A stretch of 64,000 nucleotides of DNA from Canna indica (GCA_034359265.1 CP136897.1:32661501-32725500), one strand, 5' to 3'. Counted from the stretch's first letter, positions 11,785 to 23,513 are shown. Numbers and translations: made by a program. Notes: generated by a model from the sequence alone, not told the origin.

Positions 11785-11903
11785 GGGTGCGATCATACCA
11801 GCACTAACGCACCGGATCCCATCAGAACTCCGAAGTTAAGCGTGCTAGGGCGAGAATACTACTAGGATGGGTGACCCCCTAGGAAGTCCTCCTGTTTCAC
11901 CTT
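11785..11903 (+). rRNA. 5S rRNA gene, copy 26
   Basis: Full class L2, same six changes as copy 17. Confidence 0.93.
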
Positions 11904-12269
11904 TTTTTTTACTACCTATTTGATTGCACGACGAGATCATTTTTTTTACCAATCTTTCTCACCAAACATTAAGGACGGACGACGTCGTCGACATAAAATT
12001 TGGCTTTCGATCGCCCGCGCGGGGCCCGCCGCAACCTCTACGGCCGGCTCGATCGACCAACCGACCCGAAAAATTAAAATTTGTAAATAAATAAGAAAAA
12101 TAACATTTCATTTCTTATTTTTCGTTTATAACGGGCGTAACTCCGTGCATTATTGTCCGATTTCAGCTTTTCACGTGGCGCTAAAAGGCGCGCGAAGAGA
12201 CGAAGAAAATGACCCCGAGCTATCCCTCTGACGCTCACCCTTAATAGCCGACGATCAGAAGTGCATGTC

Positions 12270-12388
12270 GGGTGCGATCATACCAGCACTAACGCACCGG
12301 ATCCCATCAGAACTCCGAAGTTAAGCGTACTTGGGCGAGAGTAGTACTAGGATGGGTGACCCCCTGGGAAGTCCTCCTGTTGCACTTT
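12270..12388 (+). rRNA. 5S rRNA gene, copy 27
   Basis: G60A, G108C, C117T; upstream hairpin disrupted (CTCTGAC) and -28 box TTAATAG. Confidence 0.94.
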
Positions 12389-12753
12389 TTTTTTACTACC
12401 TACTTGATTGCACGACGAGATCATTTTTTTTACCAATCTTTCTAACCAAACGTTAAGGACGGACGATGTCGTCGACATAAAATTTGGCTATCGATCGCCC
12501 GCGCGGGGCCCGCCGCAACTTCTACGGTCGGCTCGATTGACCAACCGACCCGAAAAATTAAAATTTGTAAATAAATAAGAAAAATAACATTTCAATTATT
12601 ATTTTTCGTTTAAAACGGGCGTAACTCCGTGCATTATTGTCCGATTTCAGCTTTTCACGTGGCACTAAAAGGCGCGCGAAGAGACGAAGAAAATGACCCC
12701 GAGCTATCCCTCGGACGCTCACCCTTATTAGCCGACGATCAGAAGTGCATGAC

Positions 12754-12872
12754 AGGTGCGATCATACCTGCACTAATGCACCGGATCCCATCAGAACTCT
12801 GAAGTTAAGCGTGCTTGGGCGCGAGTAGTACTAGGATGGGTGACCCCCTGGGAAGTCCTCGTGTTGCACCTT
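12754..12872 (+). rRNA. 5S rRNA gene, copy 28
   Basis: Class L3: G1A, A16T, C24T, C47T, A69C. Same as 15661. Confidence 0.94.
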
Positions 12873-13238
12873 TTTTTTTACTACCTATTTGATTGCACGA
12901 CGATATCATTTTTTTTACCAATCTTTCAAACCAAACGTTAAGGACGGACGACGTCGTCGACATAAAATTTGCCTGTCGATAGCCCGCGCGGGGCCCGCCG
13001 CAACCTCTACGGCCGGCTCGATCGACCAACCGACCCGAAAAATTAAAATTTGTAAATAAATAAGAAAAATAACATTTCAATTCTTATTTTTCGTTTAAAA
13101 CGGGCGTAACTCCGTGCATTATTGTCCGATTTCAGCTTTTCACGTGGCGCTAAAAGGCGCGCGAAGAGACAAAGAAAATGACCCCGAGCTATCCCTCAGA
13201 CGCTCACCCTTATTAGCCGACGATCAGAAGTGCATGTC

Positions 13239-13357
13239 GGGTGCGATCATACCAGCACTAACGCACCGGATCCCATCAGAACTCCGAAGTTAAGCGTACA
13301 TGGGCGAGAGTAGTACTAGGATGGGTGACCCCCTGGGAAGTCCTCGTGTTGCACTTT
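13239..13357 (+). rRNA. 5S rRNA gene, copy 29
   Basis: Class L1: G60A, T62A, C117T. Confidence 0.94.
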
Positions 13358-13722
13358 TTTTTTACTACCTATTTGATTGCACCACGAGATCATTTTTTTT
13401 ACCAATCTTTCTAACCAAACGTTAAGGACGGACGATGTCGTCGACATAAAATTTGGCTGTCGATCGCCAGCGCGGGGCCCGCCGCAACCTCTACGGCCGG
13501 CTCGATCGACCAACCGACCCGAAAAATTAAAATTTGTAAATAAATAAGAAAAATAACATTTCAATTCTTATTTTTCGTTTAAAACGGGCGTAACTCCGTG
13601 CTTTATTGTCCGATTTCAGCTTTTCACGTGGCGTTAAAAGGCGCGCGAAGAGACGAAGAAAATGACCCCGAGCTATCCCTCGGACGCTCACCCTTATTAG
13701 TCGACGATCAGAAGTGCTTGTC

Positions 13723-13841
13723 GGGTGCGATCATACCAGCACTAACGCATCGGATCACATCAGAACTCCGAAGTTAAGCGTGCTAGGGCGAGAATACTAC
13801 TAGGATGGGTGACCCCCTGGGAAGTCCTCCTGTTTCACCTT
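13723..13841 (+). rRNA. 5S rRNA gene, copy 30
   Basis: Class L2: C28T, C35A, T63A, G72A, G75C, G108C, G113T. Gene matches copy 21, but the end of its spacer matches that after copy 18, so this unit is a mosaic. Confidence 0.93.
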
Positions 13842-14207
13842 TTTTTTTACTACCTATTTGATTGCACGACGAGATCATTTTTTTTACCAATCTTTCTCAC
13901 CAAACATTAAGGACGGACGACGTCGTCGACATAAAATTTGGCTTTCGATCGCCCGCGCGGGGCCCGCCGCAACCTCTACGGCCGGCTCGATCGACCAACC
14001 GACCCGAAAAATTAAAATTTGTAAATAAATAAGAAAAATAACATTTCAATTATTATTTTTCGTTTAAAACGGGTATAACTTTGTGCATTATTGTCCGATT
14101 TCAGCTTTTCACGTGGCGCTAAAAGGCGCGCGAAGAGACGAAGAAAAAGACCCCGAGCTATCCCTCGGACGCTCACCCTGATTAGCCGACGATCAGAAGT
14201 GCATGAC

Positions 14208-14326
14208 GGGTGCGATCATACCAGCACTAACGCACCGGATCCCATCAGAACTTCGAAGTTAAGCGTGCTTGGGCGAGAGTAGTACTAGGATGGGTGATCC
14301 CCTGGGAAGTCCTCGTGTTGCACTTT
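14208..14326 (+). rRNA. 5S rRNA gene, copy 31
   Basis: Class L4: C46T, C91T, C117T; same as copy 19. Confidence 0.94.
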
Positions 14327-14691
14327 TTTTTTAATACCTATTTGATTGCACGACGAGATCATTTTTTTTACCAATCTTTCTAACCAAACGTTAAGGACGG
14401 ACGACGTCGTCGACATAAAATTTGGCTGTCGATCGCCCGCGCGGGGCCCGCCGCAACCTCTATGGCCGGCTCGATCGACCAACCGACCCGAAAAATTAAA
14501 ATTTGTAAATAAATAAGAAAAATAACATTTCAATTCTTATTTTTCGTTTAAAACGGGCGTAACTCCGTGCATTATTGTCCGATTTCGTCTTTTCACGTGG
14601 CGCTAAAAGGCGCGCGAAGAGACAAAGAAAATGACCCCGAGCTATCCCTCGGACGCTCACCCTTATTAGCCGATGATCAGAAGTGCATGTC

Positions 14692-14810
14692 GGGTGCGAT
14701 CATACCAGTACTAACGCACCGGATCCCATTAGAACTCCGAAGTTAAGCGTACATGGGCGAGAGTAGTACTAGGATGGGTGACCCCCTGGGAAGTCCTCGT
14801 GTTGCACTTT
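14692..14810 (+). rRNA. 5S rRNA gene, copy 32
   Basis: Class L1: C18T, C39T, G60A, T62A, C117T. Confidence 0.94.
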
Positions 14811-15175
14811 TTTTTTACTACCTATTTGATTGCACCACGAGATCATTTTTTTTACCAATCTTTCTAACCAAACGTTAAGGACGGACGACGTCGTCGACAT
14901 AAAATTTGGCTGTCGATCGCCAGCGCGGGGCCCGCCGCAACCTCTACGGCCGGCTCGATCGACCAACCGACCCGAAAAATTAAAATTTGTAAATAAATAA
15001 GAAAAATAACATTTCAATTCTTATTTTTCGTTTAAAACGGGCGTAACTCCGTGCTTTATTGTCCGATTTCAGCTTTTCACGTGGCGCTAATAGGCGCGCG
15101 AAGAGACGAAGAAAATGACCCCGAGCTATCCCTCGGACGCTCACCCTTATTAGTCGACGATCAGAAGTGCTTGTC

Positions 15176-15294
15176 GGGTGCGATCATACCAGCACTAACG
15201 CATCGGATCACATCAGAACTCCGAAGTTAAGCATGCTAGGGCGAGAATACTACTAGGATGGGTGACCCCCTGGGAAGTCCTCCTGTTTCACCTT
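15176..15294 (+). rRNA. 5S rRNA gene, copy 33
   Basis: Class L2: C28T, C35A, G58A, T63A, G72A, G75C, G108C, G113T. Confidence 0.92.
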
Positions 15295-15660
15295 TTTTTT
15301 TACTACCTATTTGATTGCACGACGAGATCATTTTTTTTACCAATCTTTCTCACCAAACATTAAGGACGGACGACGTCGTCGACATAAAATTTGGCTTTCG
15401 ATCGCCCGCGCGGGGCCCGCCGCAACCTCTACGGCCGGCTCGATCGACCAACCGACCCGAAAAATTAAAATTTGTAAATAAATAAGAAAAATAACATTTC
15501 AATTATTATTTTTCGTTTAAAACGGGCGTAACTCCGTGCATTATTGTCCGATTTCAGCTTTTCACGTGGCGCTAAAAGGCGCGCGAAGAGACGAAGAAAA
15601 TGACCCCGAGCTATCCCTCGGACGCTCACCCTTATTAGCCGACGATCAGAAGTGCATGAC

Positions 15661-15779
15661 AGGTGCGATCATACCTGCACTAATGCACCGGATCCCATCA
15701 GAACTCTGAAGTTAAGCGTGCTTGGGCGCGAGTAGTACTAGGATGGGTGACCCCCTGGGAAGTCCTCGTGTTGCACCTT
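15661..15779 (+). rRNA. 5S rRNA gene, copy 34
   Basis: Class L3: G1A, A16T, C24T, C47T, A69C; duplicate of copy 28, inserted between two otherwise parallel blocks. Confidence 0.94.
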
Positions 15780-16145
15780 TTTTTTTACTACCTATTTGAT
15801 TGCACGACGATATCATTTTTTTTACCAATCTTTCAAACCAAACGTTAAGGACGGACGACGTCGTCGACATAAAATTTGCCTGTCGATCGCCCGCGCGGGG
15901 CCCGCCGCAACCTCTACGGCCGGCTCGATCGACCAACCGACCCGAAAAATTAAAATTTGTAAATAAATAAGAAAAATAACATTTCAATTCTTATTTTTCG
16001 TTTAAAACGGGCGTAACTCCGTGCATTATTGTCCGATTTCAGCTTTTCACGTGGCGCTAAAAGGCGCGCGAAGAGACAAAGAAAATGACCCCGAGCTATC
16101 CCTCGGACGCTCACCCTTATTAGCCGACGATCAGAAGTGCATGTC

Positions 16146-16264
16146 GGGTGCGATCATACCAGCACTAACGCACCGGATCCCATCAGAACTCCGAAGTTAA
16201 GCGTACTTGGGCGAGAGTAGTACTAGGATGGGTGACCCCCTGGGAAGTCCTCGTGTTGCACTTT
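16146..16264 (+). rRNA. 5S rRNA gene, copy 35
   Basis: G60A, C117T; parallel to copy 25 (4845 bp away), sharing CAAACGTCAAGG in the spacer. Confidence 0.95.
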
Positions 16265-16629
16265 TTTTTTACTACCTATTTGATTGCACGACGAGATCAT
16301 TTTTTTTACCAATCTTTCTAACCAAACGTCAAGGACGGACGACGTCGTCGGCATAAAATTTGGCTATCGATCGCCCGCGCGGGGCCCGCCGCAACCTCTA
16401 CGGCCGGCTCGATCGACCAACCGACCCGAAAAATTAAAATTTGTAAATAAATAAGAAAAATAACATTTCAATTCTTATTTTTCGTTTAAAACGGGCGTAA
16501 CTCCGTGCTTTATTGTCCGATTTTAGCTTTTCACGTGGCGCTAAAAGGCGCGCGAAGAGACGAAGAAAATGACCCCGAGCTATCCCTCGGACGCTCACCC
16601 TTATTAGCCGACGATCAGAAGTGCTTGTC

Positions 16630-16748
16630 GGGTGCGATCATACCAGCACTAACGCACCGGATCCCATCAGAACTCCGAAGTTAAGCGTGCTAGGGCGAGA
16701 ATACTACTAGGATGGGTGACCCCCTAGGAAGTCCTCCTGTTTCACCTT
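16630..16748 (+). rRNA. 5S rRNA gene, copy 36
   Basis: Full class L2 (T63A, G72A, G75C, G97A, G108C, G113T). Confidence 0.93.
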
Positions 16749-17114
16749 TTTTTTTACTACCTATTTGATTGCACGACGAGATCATTTTTTTTACCAATCT
16801 TTCTCACCAAACATTAAGGACGGACGACGTCGTCGACATAAAATTTGGCTTTCGATCGCCCGCGCGGGGCCCGCCGCAACCTCTACGGCCGGCTCGATCG
16901 ACCAACCGACCCGAAAAATTAAAATTTGTAAATAAATAAGAAAAATAACATTTCATTTCTTATTTTTCGTTTATAACGGGCGTAACTCCGTGCATTATTG
17001 TCCGATTTCAGCTTTTCACGTGGCGCTAAAAGGCGCGCGAAGAGACGAAGAAAATGACCCCGAGCTATCCCTCTGACGCTCACCCTTAATAGCCGACGAT
17101 CAGAAGTGCATGTC

Positions 17115-17233
17115 GGGTGCGATCATACCAGCAGTAACGCACCGGATCCCATCAGAACTCCGAAGTTAAGCGTACTTGGGCGAGAGTAGTACTAGGATGG
17201 GTGACCCCCTGGGAAGTCCTCGTGTTGCACTTT
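17115..17233 (+). rRNA. 5S rRNA gene, copy 37
   Basis: C20G, G60A, C117T; -28 box TTAATAG as before copy 27. Confidence 0.94.
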
Positions 17234-17598
17234 TTTTTTACTACCTACTTGATTGCACGACGAGATCATTTTTTTTACCAATCTTTCTAACCAAACGTTA
17301 AGGACGGACGATGTCGTCGACATAAAATTTGGCTATCGATCGCCCGCGCGGGGCCCGCCGCAACTTCTACGGTCGGCTCGATTGACCAACCGACCCGAAA
17401 AATTAAAATTTGTAAATAAATAAGAAAAATAACATTTCAATTATTATTTTTCGTTTAAAACGGGGGTAACTCCGTGCATTATTGTCCGATTTCAGCTTTT
17501 CACGTGGCACTAAAAGGCGCGCGAAGAGACGAAGAAAATGACCCCGAGCTATCCCTCGGACGCTCACCCTTATTAGCCGACGATCAGAAGTGCATGAC

Positions 17599-17717
17599 AG
17601 GTGCGATCATACCAGCACTAATGCACCGGATCCCATCAGAACTCTGAAGTTAAGCGTGCTTGGGCGCGAGTAGTACTAGGATGGGTGACCCCCTGGGAAG
17701 TCCTCGTGTTGCACTTT
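17599..17717 (+). rRNA. 5S rRNA gene, copy 38
   Basis: Class L3: G1A, C24T, C47T, A69C, C117T. Confidence 0.94.
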
Positions 17718-18082
17718 TTTTTTACTACCTATTTGATTGCACGACGATATCATTTTTTTTACCAATCTTTCTAACCAAACGTCAAGGACGGACGACGTCG
17801 TCGACATAAAATTTGGCTATCGATCGCCCGCGCGGGGCCCGCCGCAACCTCTACGGCCAGCTCGATCGACCAACCGACCCGAAAAATTAAAATTTGTAAA
17901 TAAATAAGAAAAATAACATTTCAATTCTTATTTTTCGTTTAAAACGGGCGTAACTCCGTGCTTTATTGTCCGATTTTAGCTTTTCACGTGGCGCTAAAAG
18001 GCGCGCGAAGAGACGAAGAAAATGACCCCGAGCTATCCCTCGGACGCTCACCCTTATTAGCCGACGATCAGAAGTGCTTGTC

Positions 18083-18201
18083 GGGTGCGATCATACCAGC
18101 ACTAACGCACCGGATCCCATCAGAACTCCGAAGTTAAGCGTGCTAGGGCGAGAATACTACTAGGATGGGTGACCCCCTAGGAAGTCCTCCTGTTTCACCT
18201 T
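18083..18201 (+). rRNA. 5S rRNA gene, copy 39
   Basis: Full class L2, alternating with class L3 neighbours. Confidence 0.93.
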
Positions 18202-18567
18202 TTTTTTTACTACCTATTTGATTGCACGACGAGATCATTTTTTTTACCAATCTTTCTCACCAAACATTAAGGACGGACGACGTCGTCGACATAAAATTTG
18301 GCTTTCGATCGCCCGCGCGGGGCCCGCCGCAACCTCTACGACCGGCTCGATCGACCAACCGACCCGAAAAATTAAAATTTGTAAATAAATAAGAAAAATA
18401 ACATTTCAATTCTTATTTTTCATTTATAACGGGCGTAACTCTGTGCATTATTGTCCGATTTCAGCTTTTCACGTGGCGCTAAAAGGCGCGCGAAGAGACA
18501 AAGAAAATGACCCCGAGCTATCCCTCGGACGCTCACCCTTATTAGCCGACGATCAGAAGTGCATGAC

Positions 18568-18686
18568 GGGTGCGATCATACCAGCACTAATGCACCGGAT
18601 CCCATCAGAACTCTGAAGTTAAGCGTGCTTGGGCGCGAGTAGTACTAGGATGGGTGACCCCCTGGGAAGTCCTCGTGTTGCACTTT
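18568..18686 (+). rRNA. 5S rRNA gene, copy 40
   Basis: Class L3: C24T, C47T, A69C, C117T, with G1 intact. Confidence 0.95.
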
Positions 18687-19051
18687 TTTTTTACTACCTA
18701 TTTGATTGCACGACGATATCATTTTTTTTACCAATCTTTCTAACCAAACGTTAAGGACGGACGACGTCGTCGACATAAAATTTGGCTATCGATCGCCCGC
18801 GCAGGGCCCGCCGCAACCTCTACGGCCGGCTCGATCGACCAACCGACCCGAAAAATTAAAATTTGTAAATAAATAAGAAAAATAACATTTCAATTCTTAT
18901 TTTTCGTTTAAAACGGGCGTAACTCCGTGCTTTATTGTCCGATTTTAGTTTTTCACGTGGCGCTAAAAGGCGCGCGAAGAGACGAAGAAAATGACCCCGA
19001 GCTATCCCTCGGACGCTCACCCTTATTAGCCGACGATCAGAAGTGCTTGTC

Positions 19052-19170
19052 GGGTGCGATCATACCAGCACTAACGCACCGGATCCCATCAGAACTCCGA
19101 AGTTAAGCGTGCTAGGGCGAGAATACTACTAGGATGGGTGACCCCCTAGGAAGTCCTCCTGTTTCACCTT
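19052..19170 (+). rRNA. 5S rRNA gene, copy 41
   Basis: Full class L2, last of this class in the window. Confidence 0.93.
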
Positions 19171-19536
19171 TTTTTTTACTACCTATTTGATTGCACGACG
19201 AGATCATTTTTTTTACCAATCTTTCTCACCAAACATTAAGGACGGACGACATCGTCGACATAAAATTTGGCTTTCGATCGCCCGCGCGGGGCCCGCCGCA
19301 ACCTCTACGGCCGGCTCGATCGACCAACCGACCCGAAAAATTAAAATTTGTAAATAAATAAGAAAAATAACATTTCAATTCTTATTTTTCGTTTATAACG
19401 GGCGTAACTCCGTGCATTATTGTCCGATTTCAGCTATTCACGTGGCGCTAAAAGGCGCGCGAAGAGACAAAGAAAATGACCCCGAGCTATCCCTCGGACG
19501 CTCACCCTTATTAGCCGACGATCAGAAGTGCATGAC

Positions 19537-19655
19537 GGGTGCGATCATACCAGCACTAATGCACCGGATCCCATCAGAACTCTGAAGTTAAGCGTGCTTG
19601 GGCGCGAGTAGTACTAGGATGGGTGACCCCCTGGGAAGTCCTCGTGTTGCACCTT
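19537..19655 (+). rRNA. 5S rRNA gene, copy 42
   Basis: Class L3: C24T, C47T, A69C. Confidence 0.95.
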
Positions 19656-20021
19656 TTTTTTTACTACCTATTTGATTGCACGACGATATCATTTTTTTTA
19701 CCAATCTTTCTAACCAAACGTTAAGGACGGACGACGTCGTAGACATAAAATTTGGCTGTCGATCGCCCGCGCGGGGCCCGGCGCAACCTCTACGGCCGGC
19801 TCGATCGACCAACCGACCCGAAAAATTAAAATTTGTAAATTAATAAGAAAAATAACATTTCAATTCTTATTTTTCGTTTAAAACGGGCGTAACTCCGTGC
19901 GTTATTGTCCGATTTCAGCTTTTCACGTGGCGCTAAAAGGCGCGCGAAGAGACAAAGAAAATGACCCCGAGCTATCCCTCGGACGCTCACCCTTATTAGC
20001 CGACGATCAGAAGTGCATGTC

Positions 20022-20140
20022 GGGTGCGATCATACCAGCACTAACGCACCGGATCCCATCAGAACTCCGAAGTTAAGCATACTTGGGCGAGAGTAGTACT
20101 AGGATGGGTGACCCCCTGGGAAGTCCTCGTGTTGCACTTT
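20022..20140 (+). rRNA. 5S rRNA gene, copy 43
   Basis: G58A, G60A, C117T. Confidence 0.94.
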
Positions 20141-20505
20141 TTTTTTACTACCTATTTGATTGCACCACGAGATCATTTTTTTTACCAATCTTTCTAACCA
20201 AACGTTAAGGACGGACGATGTCGTCGACATAAAATTTGGCTGTCGATCGCCCGCGCGGGGCCCGCCGCAACTTCTACGGCCGGCTCGATCGACCAACCTA
20301 CCCGAAAAATTAAAATTTGTAAATAAATAAGAAAAATAACATTTCAATTATTATTTTTCGTTTAAAACGGGCGTAACTCCGTGCATTATTGTCCGATTTC
20401 AGCTTTTCACGTGGCGCTAAAAGGCGCGCGAAGAGACGAAGAAAATGACCCCGAGCTATCCCTCGGACGCTCACCCTTATTAGCCGACGATCAGAAGTGC
20501 ATGAC

Positions 20506-20624
20506 AGGTGCGATCATACCAGCACTAATGCACCGGATCCCATCAAAACTTTGAAATTAAGTGTGCTTGGGCGCGAGTAGTACTAGGATGGGTGACCCCC
20601 TGGGAAGTCCTCGTGTTGCACCTT
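20506..20624 (+). rRNA. 5S rRNA gene, copy 44
   Basis: G1A, C24T, G41A, C46T, C47T, G51A, C57T, A69C. All but A69C are transitions of the kind left by cytosine deamination; box A is changed twice. Likely silenced or dead. Confidence 0.92.
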
Positions 20625-20987
20625 TTTTTTTACTACCTATTTGATTGCACGACGATATCATTTTTTTTACCAATCTTTCTAACCAAACGTTAAGGACGGA
20701 GGACGTCGACATAAAATTTGGCTATCGATCGCCCGCGCGGGGCCCGCCGCAACCTCTACGGCCGGCTCGATCGACCAACCGACCCGAAAAATTAAAATTT
20801 GTAAATAAATAAGAAAAATAACATTTCAATTATTATTTTTCGTTTAAAACGGGCGTAACTCCGTGCATTATTGTCCGATTTTAGCTTTTCACGTGGCGCT
20901 AAAAGGAGCGCGAAGAGACGAAGAAAATGACCCCGAGCTATCCCTCGGATGCTCACCCTTATTAGCCGACGATCAGAAGTGCATGAC

Positions 20988-21106
20988 GGGTGCGATCATA
21001 CCAGCGCTAACGCACCGGATCCCATCAGAACTCTGAAGTTAAGCGTACTTGGGCGAGAGTAGTACTAGGATGGGTGACCCCCTGGGAAGTCCTCGTGTTG
21101 CACTTT
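20988..21106 (+). rRNA. 5S rRNA gene, copy 45
   Basis: A19G, C47T, G60A, C117T. Confidence 0.94.
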
Positions 21107-21471
21107 TTTTTTACTACCTATTTGTTTGCACGACGAGATCATTTTTTTTACCAATCTTTCTAACCAAACATTAAGGACGGACGACGTCGTCGACATAAAA
21201 TTTGGCTGTCGATCGCCCGCGCGGGGCCCGCCGCAACCTCTACGGCCGGCTCGATCGACCAACCGACCCGAAATATTAAAATTTGTAAATAAATAAGAAA
21301 AATAACATTTCAATTCTTATTTTTCGTTTAAAATGGGCGTAACTCCGTGCGTTATTGTCCGATTTTAGCTTTTCACGTGGCGCTAAAAGGCGCGCGAAGA
21401 GACAAAGAAAATGACCCCGAGCTATCCCTCGGACGCTCACCCTTATTAGCCGACGATCAGAAGTGCATGTC

Positions 21472-21590
21472 GGGTGCGATCATACCAGCACTAACGCACC
21501 GGATCCCATCAGAACTCCGAAGTTAAGCGTACTTGGGCGAGAGTAGTACTAGGATGGGTGACCCCCTGGGAAGTCCTCGTGTTGCACTTT
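21472..21590 (+). rRNA. 5S rRNA gene, copy 46
   Basis: G60A, C117T. Its spacer has TTTGAAAATAAAT (21767-21779), the same variant as in the fold-back units near 22.9 and 25.3 kb. Confidence 0.95.
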
Positions 21591-21955
21591 TTTTTTACTA
21601 CCTATTTGATTGCACCACGAGATCATTTTTTTTACCAATCTTTCTAACCAAACGTTAAGGACGGACGATGTCGTCGACATAAAATTTGGCTGTCGATCGC
21701 CCGCGCGGGGCCCGCCGCAACTTCTACGGCCGGCTCGATCGACCAACCGACCCGAAAAATTAAAATTTGAAAATAAATAAGAAAAATAACATTTCAATTA
21801 TTATTTTTCGTTTAAAACGGGCGTAACTCCGTGCATTATTGTCCGATTTCAGCTTTTCACGTGGCGCTAAAAGGCGCACCAAGAGACGAAGAAAATGACC
21901 CCGAGATATCCCTCGGACGCTCACCCATATTAGCCGACGATCAGAAGTGCATGAC

Positions 21956-22074
21956 GGGTGCGATCATACCTGCACTAACGCACCGGATTCCATCAGAACT
22001 CCGAAGTTAAGCGTACTTGGGCGAGAGTAGTACTAGGATGGGTGACCCTCTGGGAAGTCCTCGTGTTGCACTTT
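21956..22074 (+). rRNA. 5S rRNA gene, copy 47
   Basis: A16T, C34T, G60A, C94T, C117T. Confidence 0.94.
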
Positions 22075-22436
22075 TTTTTTACTACCTATTTGATTGCACG
22101 ACGAGATCATTTTTTTTACCAATCTTTCTAACCAAACGTTAAGGACGGACGACGTCGACATAAAATTTGCCTGTCGATCGCCCGCGCGGGGCCCGCCGCA
22201 ACCTCTACGGCCGGCTCGATCGACCAACCGACCCGAAATATTAAAATTTGTAAATAAATAAGAAAAATAACATTTCAATTCTTATTTTTCGTTTAAAACG
22301 GGCGTAACTCCGTGCGTTATTGTCCGATTTTAGCTTTTCACGTGGCGCTAAAAGGCGCGCGAAGAGACAAAGAAAATGACCCCGAGCTATCCCTCGGACG
22401 CTCACCCTTATTAGCCGACGATCAGAAGTGCATGTC

Positions 22437-22555
22437 GGGTGCGATCATACCAGCACTAACGCACCGGATCCCATCAGAACTCCGAAGTTAAGTGTACTTG
22501 GGCGAGAGTAGTACTAGGATGGGTGACCCCCTGGGAAGTCCTCGTGTTGCACTTT
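22437..22555 (+). rRNA. 5S rRNA gene, copy 48
   Basis: C57T, G60A, C117T. Confidence 0.94.
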
Positions 22556-22902
22556 TTTTTTACTACCTATTTGATTGCACCACGAGATCATTTTTTTTAC
22601 CAATCTTTCTAACCAAACGTTAAGGACGGACGATGTCGTCGACATAAAATTTGGCTGTCGATCGCCCGCGCGGGGCCCGCCGCAACTTCTACGGCCGGCT
22701 CGATCGACCAACCGACCCGAAAAATTAAAATTTGTAAATAAATAAGAAAAATAACATTTCAATTATTATTTTTCGTTTAAAACGGGCGTAACTCCGTGCA
22801 TTATTGTCCGATTTCAGCTTTTCACGTGGCGCTAAAAGGCGCGCGAAGAGACGAAGAAAATGACCCCGAGCTATCCCTCGGACGCTCACCCTTACTAGCC
22901 GA

Positions 22903-22972
22903 TTTGAAAATAAATAAAAAAAATAACATTTCAATTATTATTTTTCGTTTAAAACGGGCGTAACTCCGTGCA
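22903..22972 (+). repeat. Extra copy of A/T-rich spacer segment
   Basis: After CTTACTAGCCGA the sequence jumps back to TTTGAAAATAAAT and repeats the stretch up to CCGTGCA that it already contained at about 22734-22801. The private GAAAATAAAT variant points to a unit like that after copy 46 as the template. Confidence 0.85.
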
Positions 22973-23055
22973 ATCAAATAGGTAGTACTAGGATGGGTGA
23001 CCCCCTGGGAAGTCCTCGTGTTGCACCTTTTTTTTACTACCTATTTGATTGCACG
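22967..23055. repeat. 21-bp perfect inverted repeat around a 5S fragment
   Basis: 22967-22987 is the exact reverse complement of 23035-23055, with 47 bp between. The right arm is normal spacer just after the T run; the left arm is an inverted copy of it inserted between spacer (join at CGTGCA) and 5S nucleotide 72 (join at GTAGTA). Confidence 0.92.
22982..23029 (+). pseudogene. 5S rRNA fragment, copy 49 (nucleotides 72-119)
   Basis: Only the 3' part survives, without box A and most of the intermediate element, so it cannot be a normal Pol III gene. Box C and the end are unchanged. It is joined at GTAGTA to an inverted piece of downstream spacer (see the inverted repeat here). Confidence 0.93.
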
Positions 23056-23394
23056 ACCAGATCATTTTTTTTACCAATCTTTCTAACCAAACGTTAAGGA
23101 CGGACGACGTCGTCGACATAAAATTTGGCTGTCGATCGCCCGCGCGGGGCCTTCCGCAACCTCTACGGCCGGCTCGATCGACCAACCGACCCGAAAAATT
23201 AAAATTTGTAAATAAATAATAAAAATAACATTTCAATTATTATTTTTCGTTTAAAACGGGCGTAACTCCGTGCATTATTGTCTGATTTCAGCTTTTCACG
23301 TGGCGCTAAAAGGCGCGCAAAGAGACGAAGAAAATGACCCCGAGCTATCCCTCTGACGCTCACCCTTATTAGCACACGATCAGAATTGCTTGAT

Positions 23395-23513
23395 GGGTGC
23401 GATCATACCAGCACTAACGCACCGGATCCCATTAGAACTCCGAAGTTAAGCGAGCTTGGGCGAGAGTAGTACTAGGATGGGTAACCCCCTGGGTAGTCCT
23501 CGTGTTGCACCTT
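23395..23513 (+). rRNA. 5S rRNA gene, copy 50
   Basis: C39T, T59A, G89A, A100T. Shares the G89A/A100T pair with copy 1. Confidence 0.94.

Larger units (their letters stand above)
9363..13238 (+). repeat. Higher-order repeat of eight units, first copy
   Basis: Copies 21-24 match 30-33 at an offset of 4360 bp and copies 25-28 match 35-38 at 4845 bp. The 485-bp step in offset is the extra copy 34 in the second block. Confidence 0.75.
13723..18082 (+). repeat. Higher-order repeat of nine units, second copy
   Basis: Partner of 9363-13238 with one unit (copy 34, like copy 28) added. Confidence 0.75.
17599..19655 (+). repeat. Two-unit (969-bp) higher-order repeat
   Basis: Class L3 and class L2 genes alternate (17599, 18083, 18568, 19052, 19537) with a 969-bp period. 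Confidence 0.75.
20988..22900 (+). repeat. Two-unit (about 967-bp) higher-order repeat
   Basis: Copies 45-46 and 47-48 pair: the first member of each is followed by CCGAAATATT, the second by ACCACGAGATC and CTTCTACGG. Confidence 0.65.
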
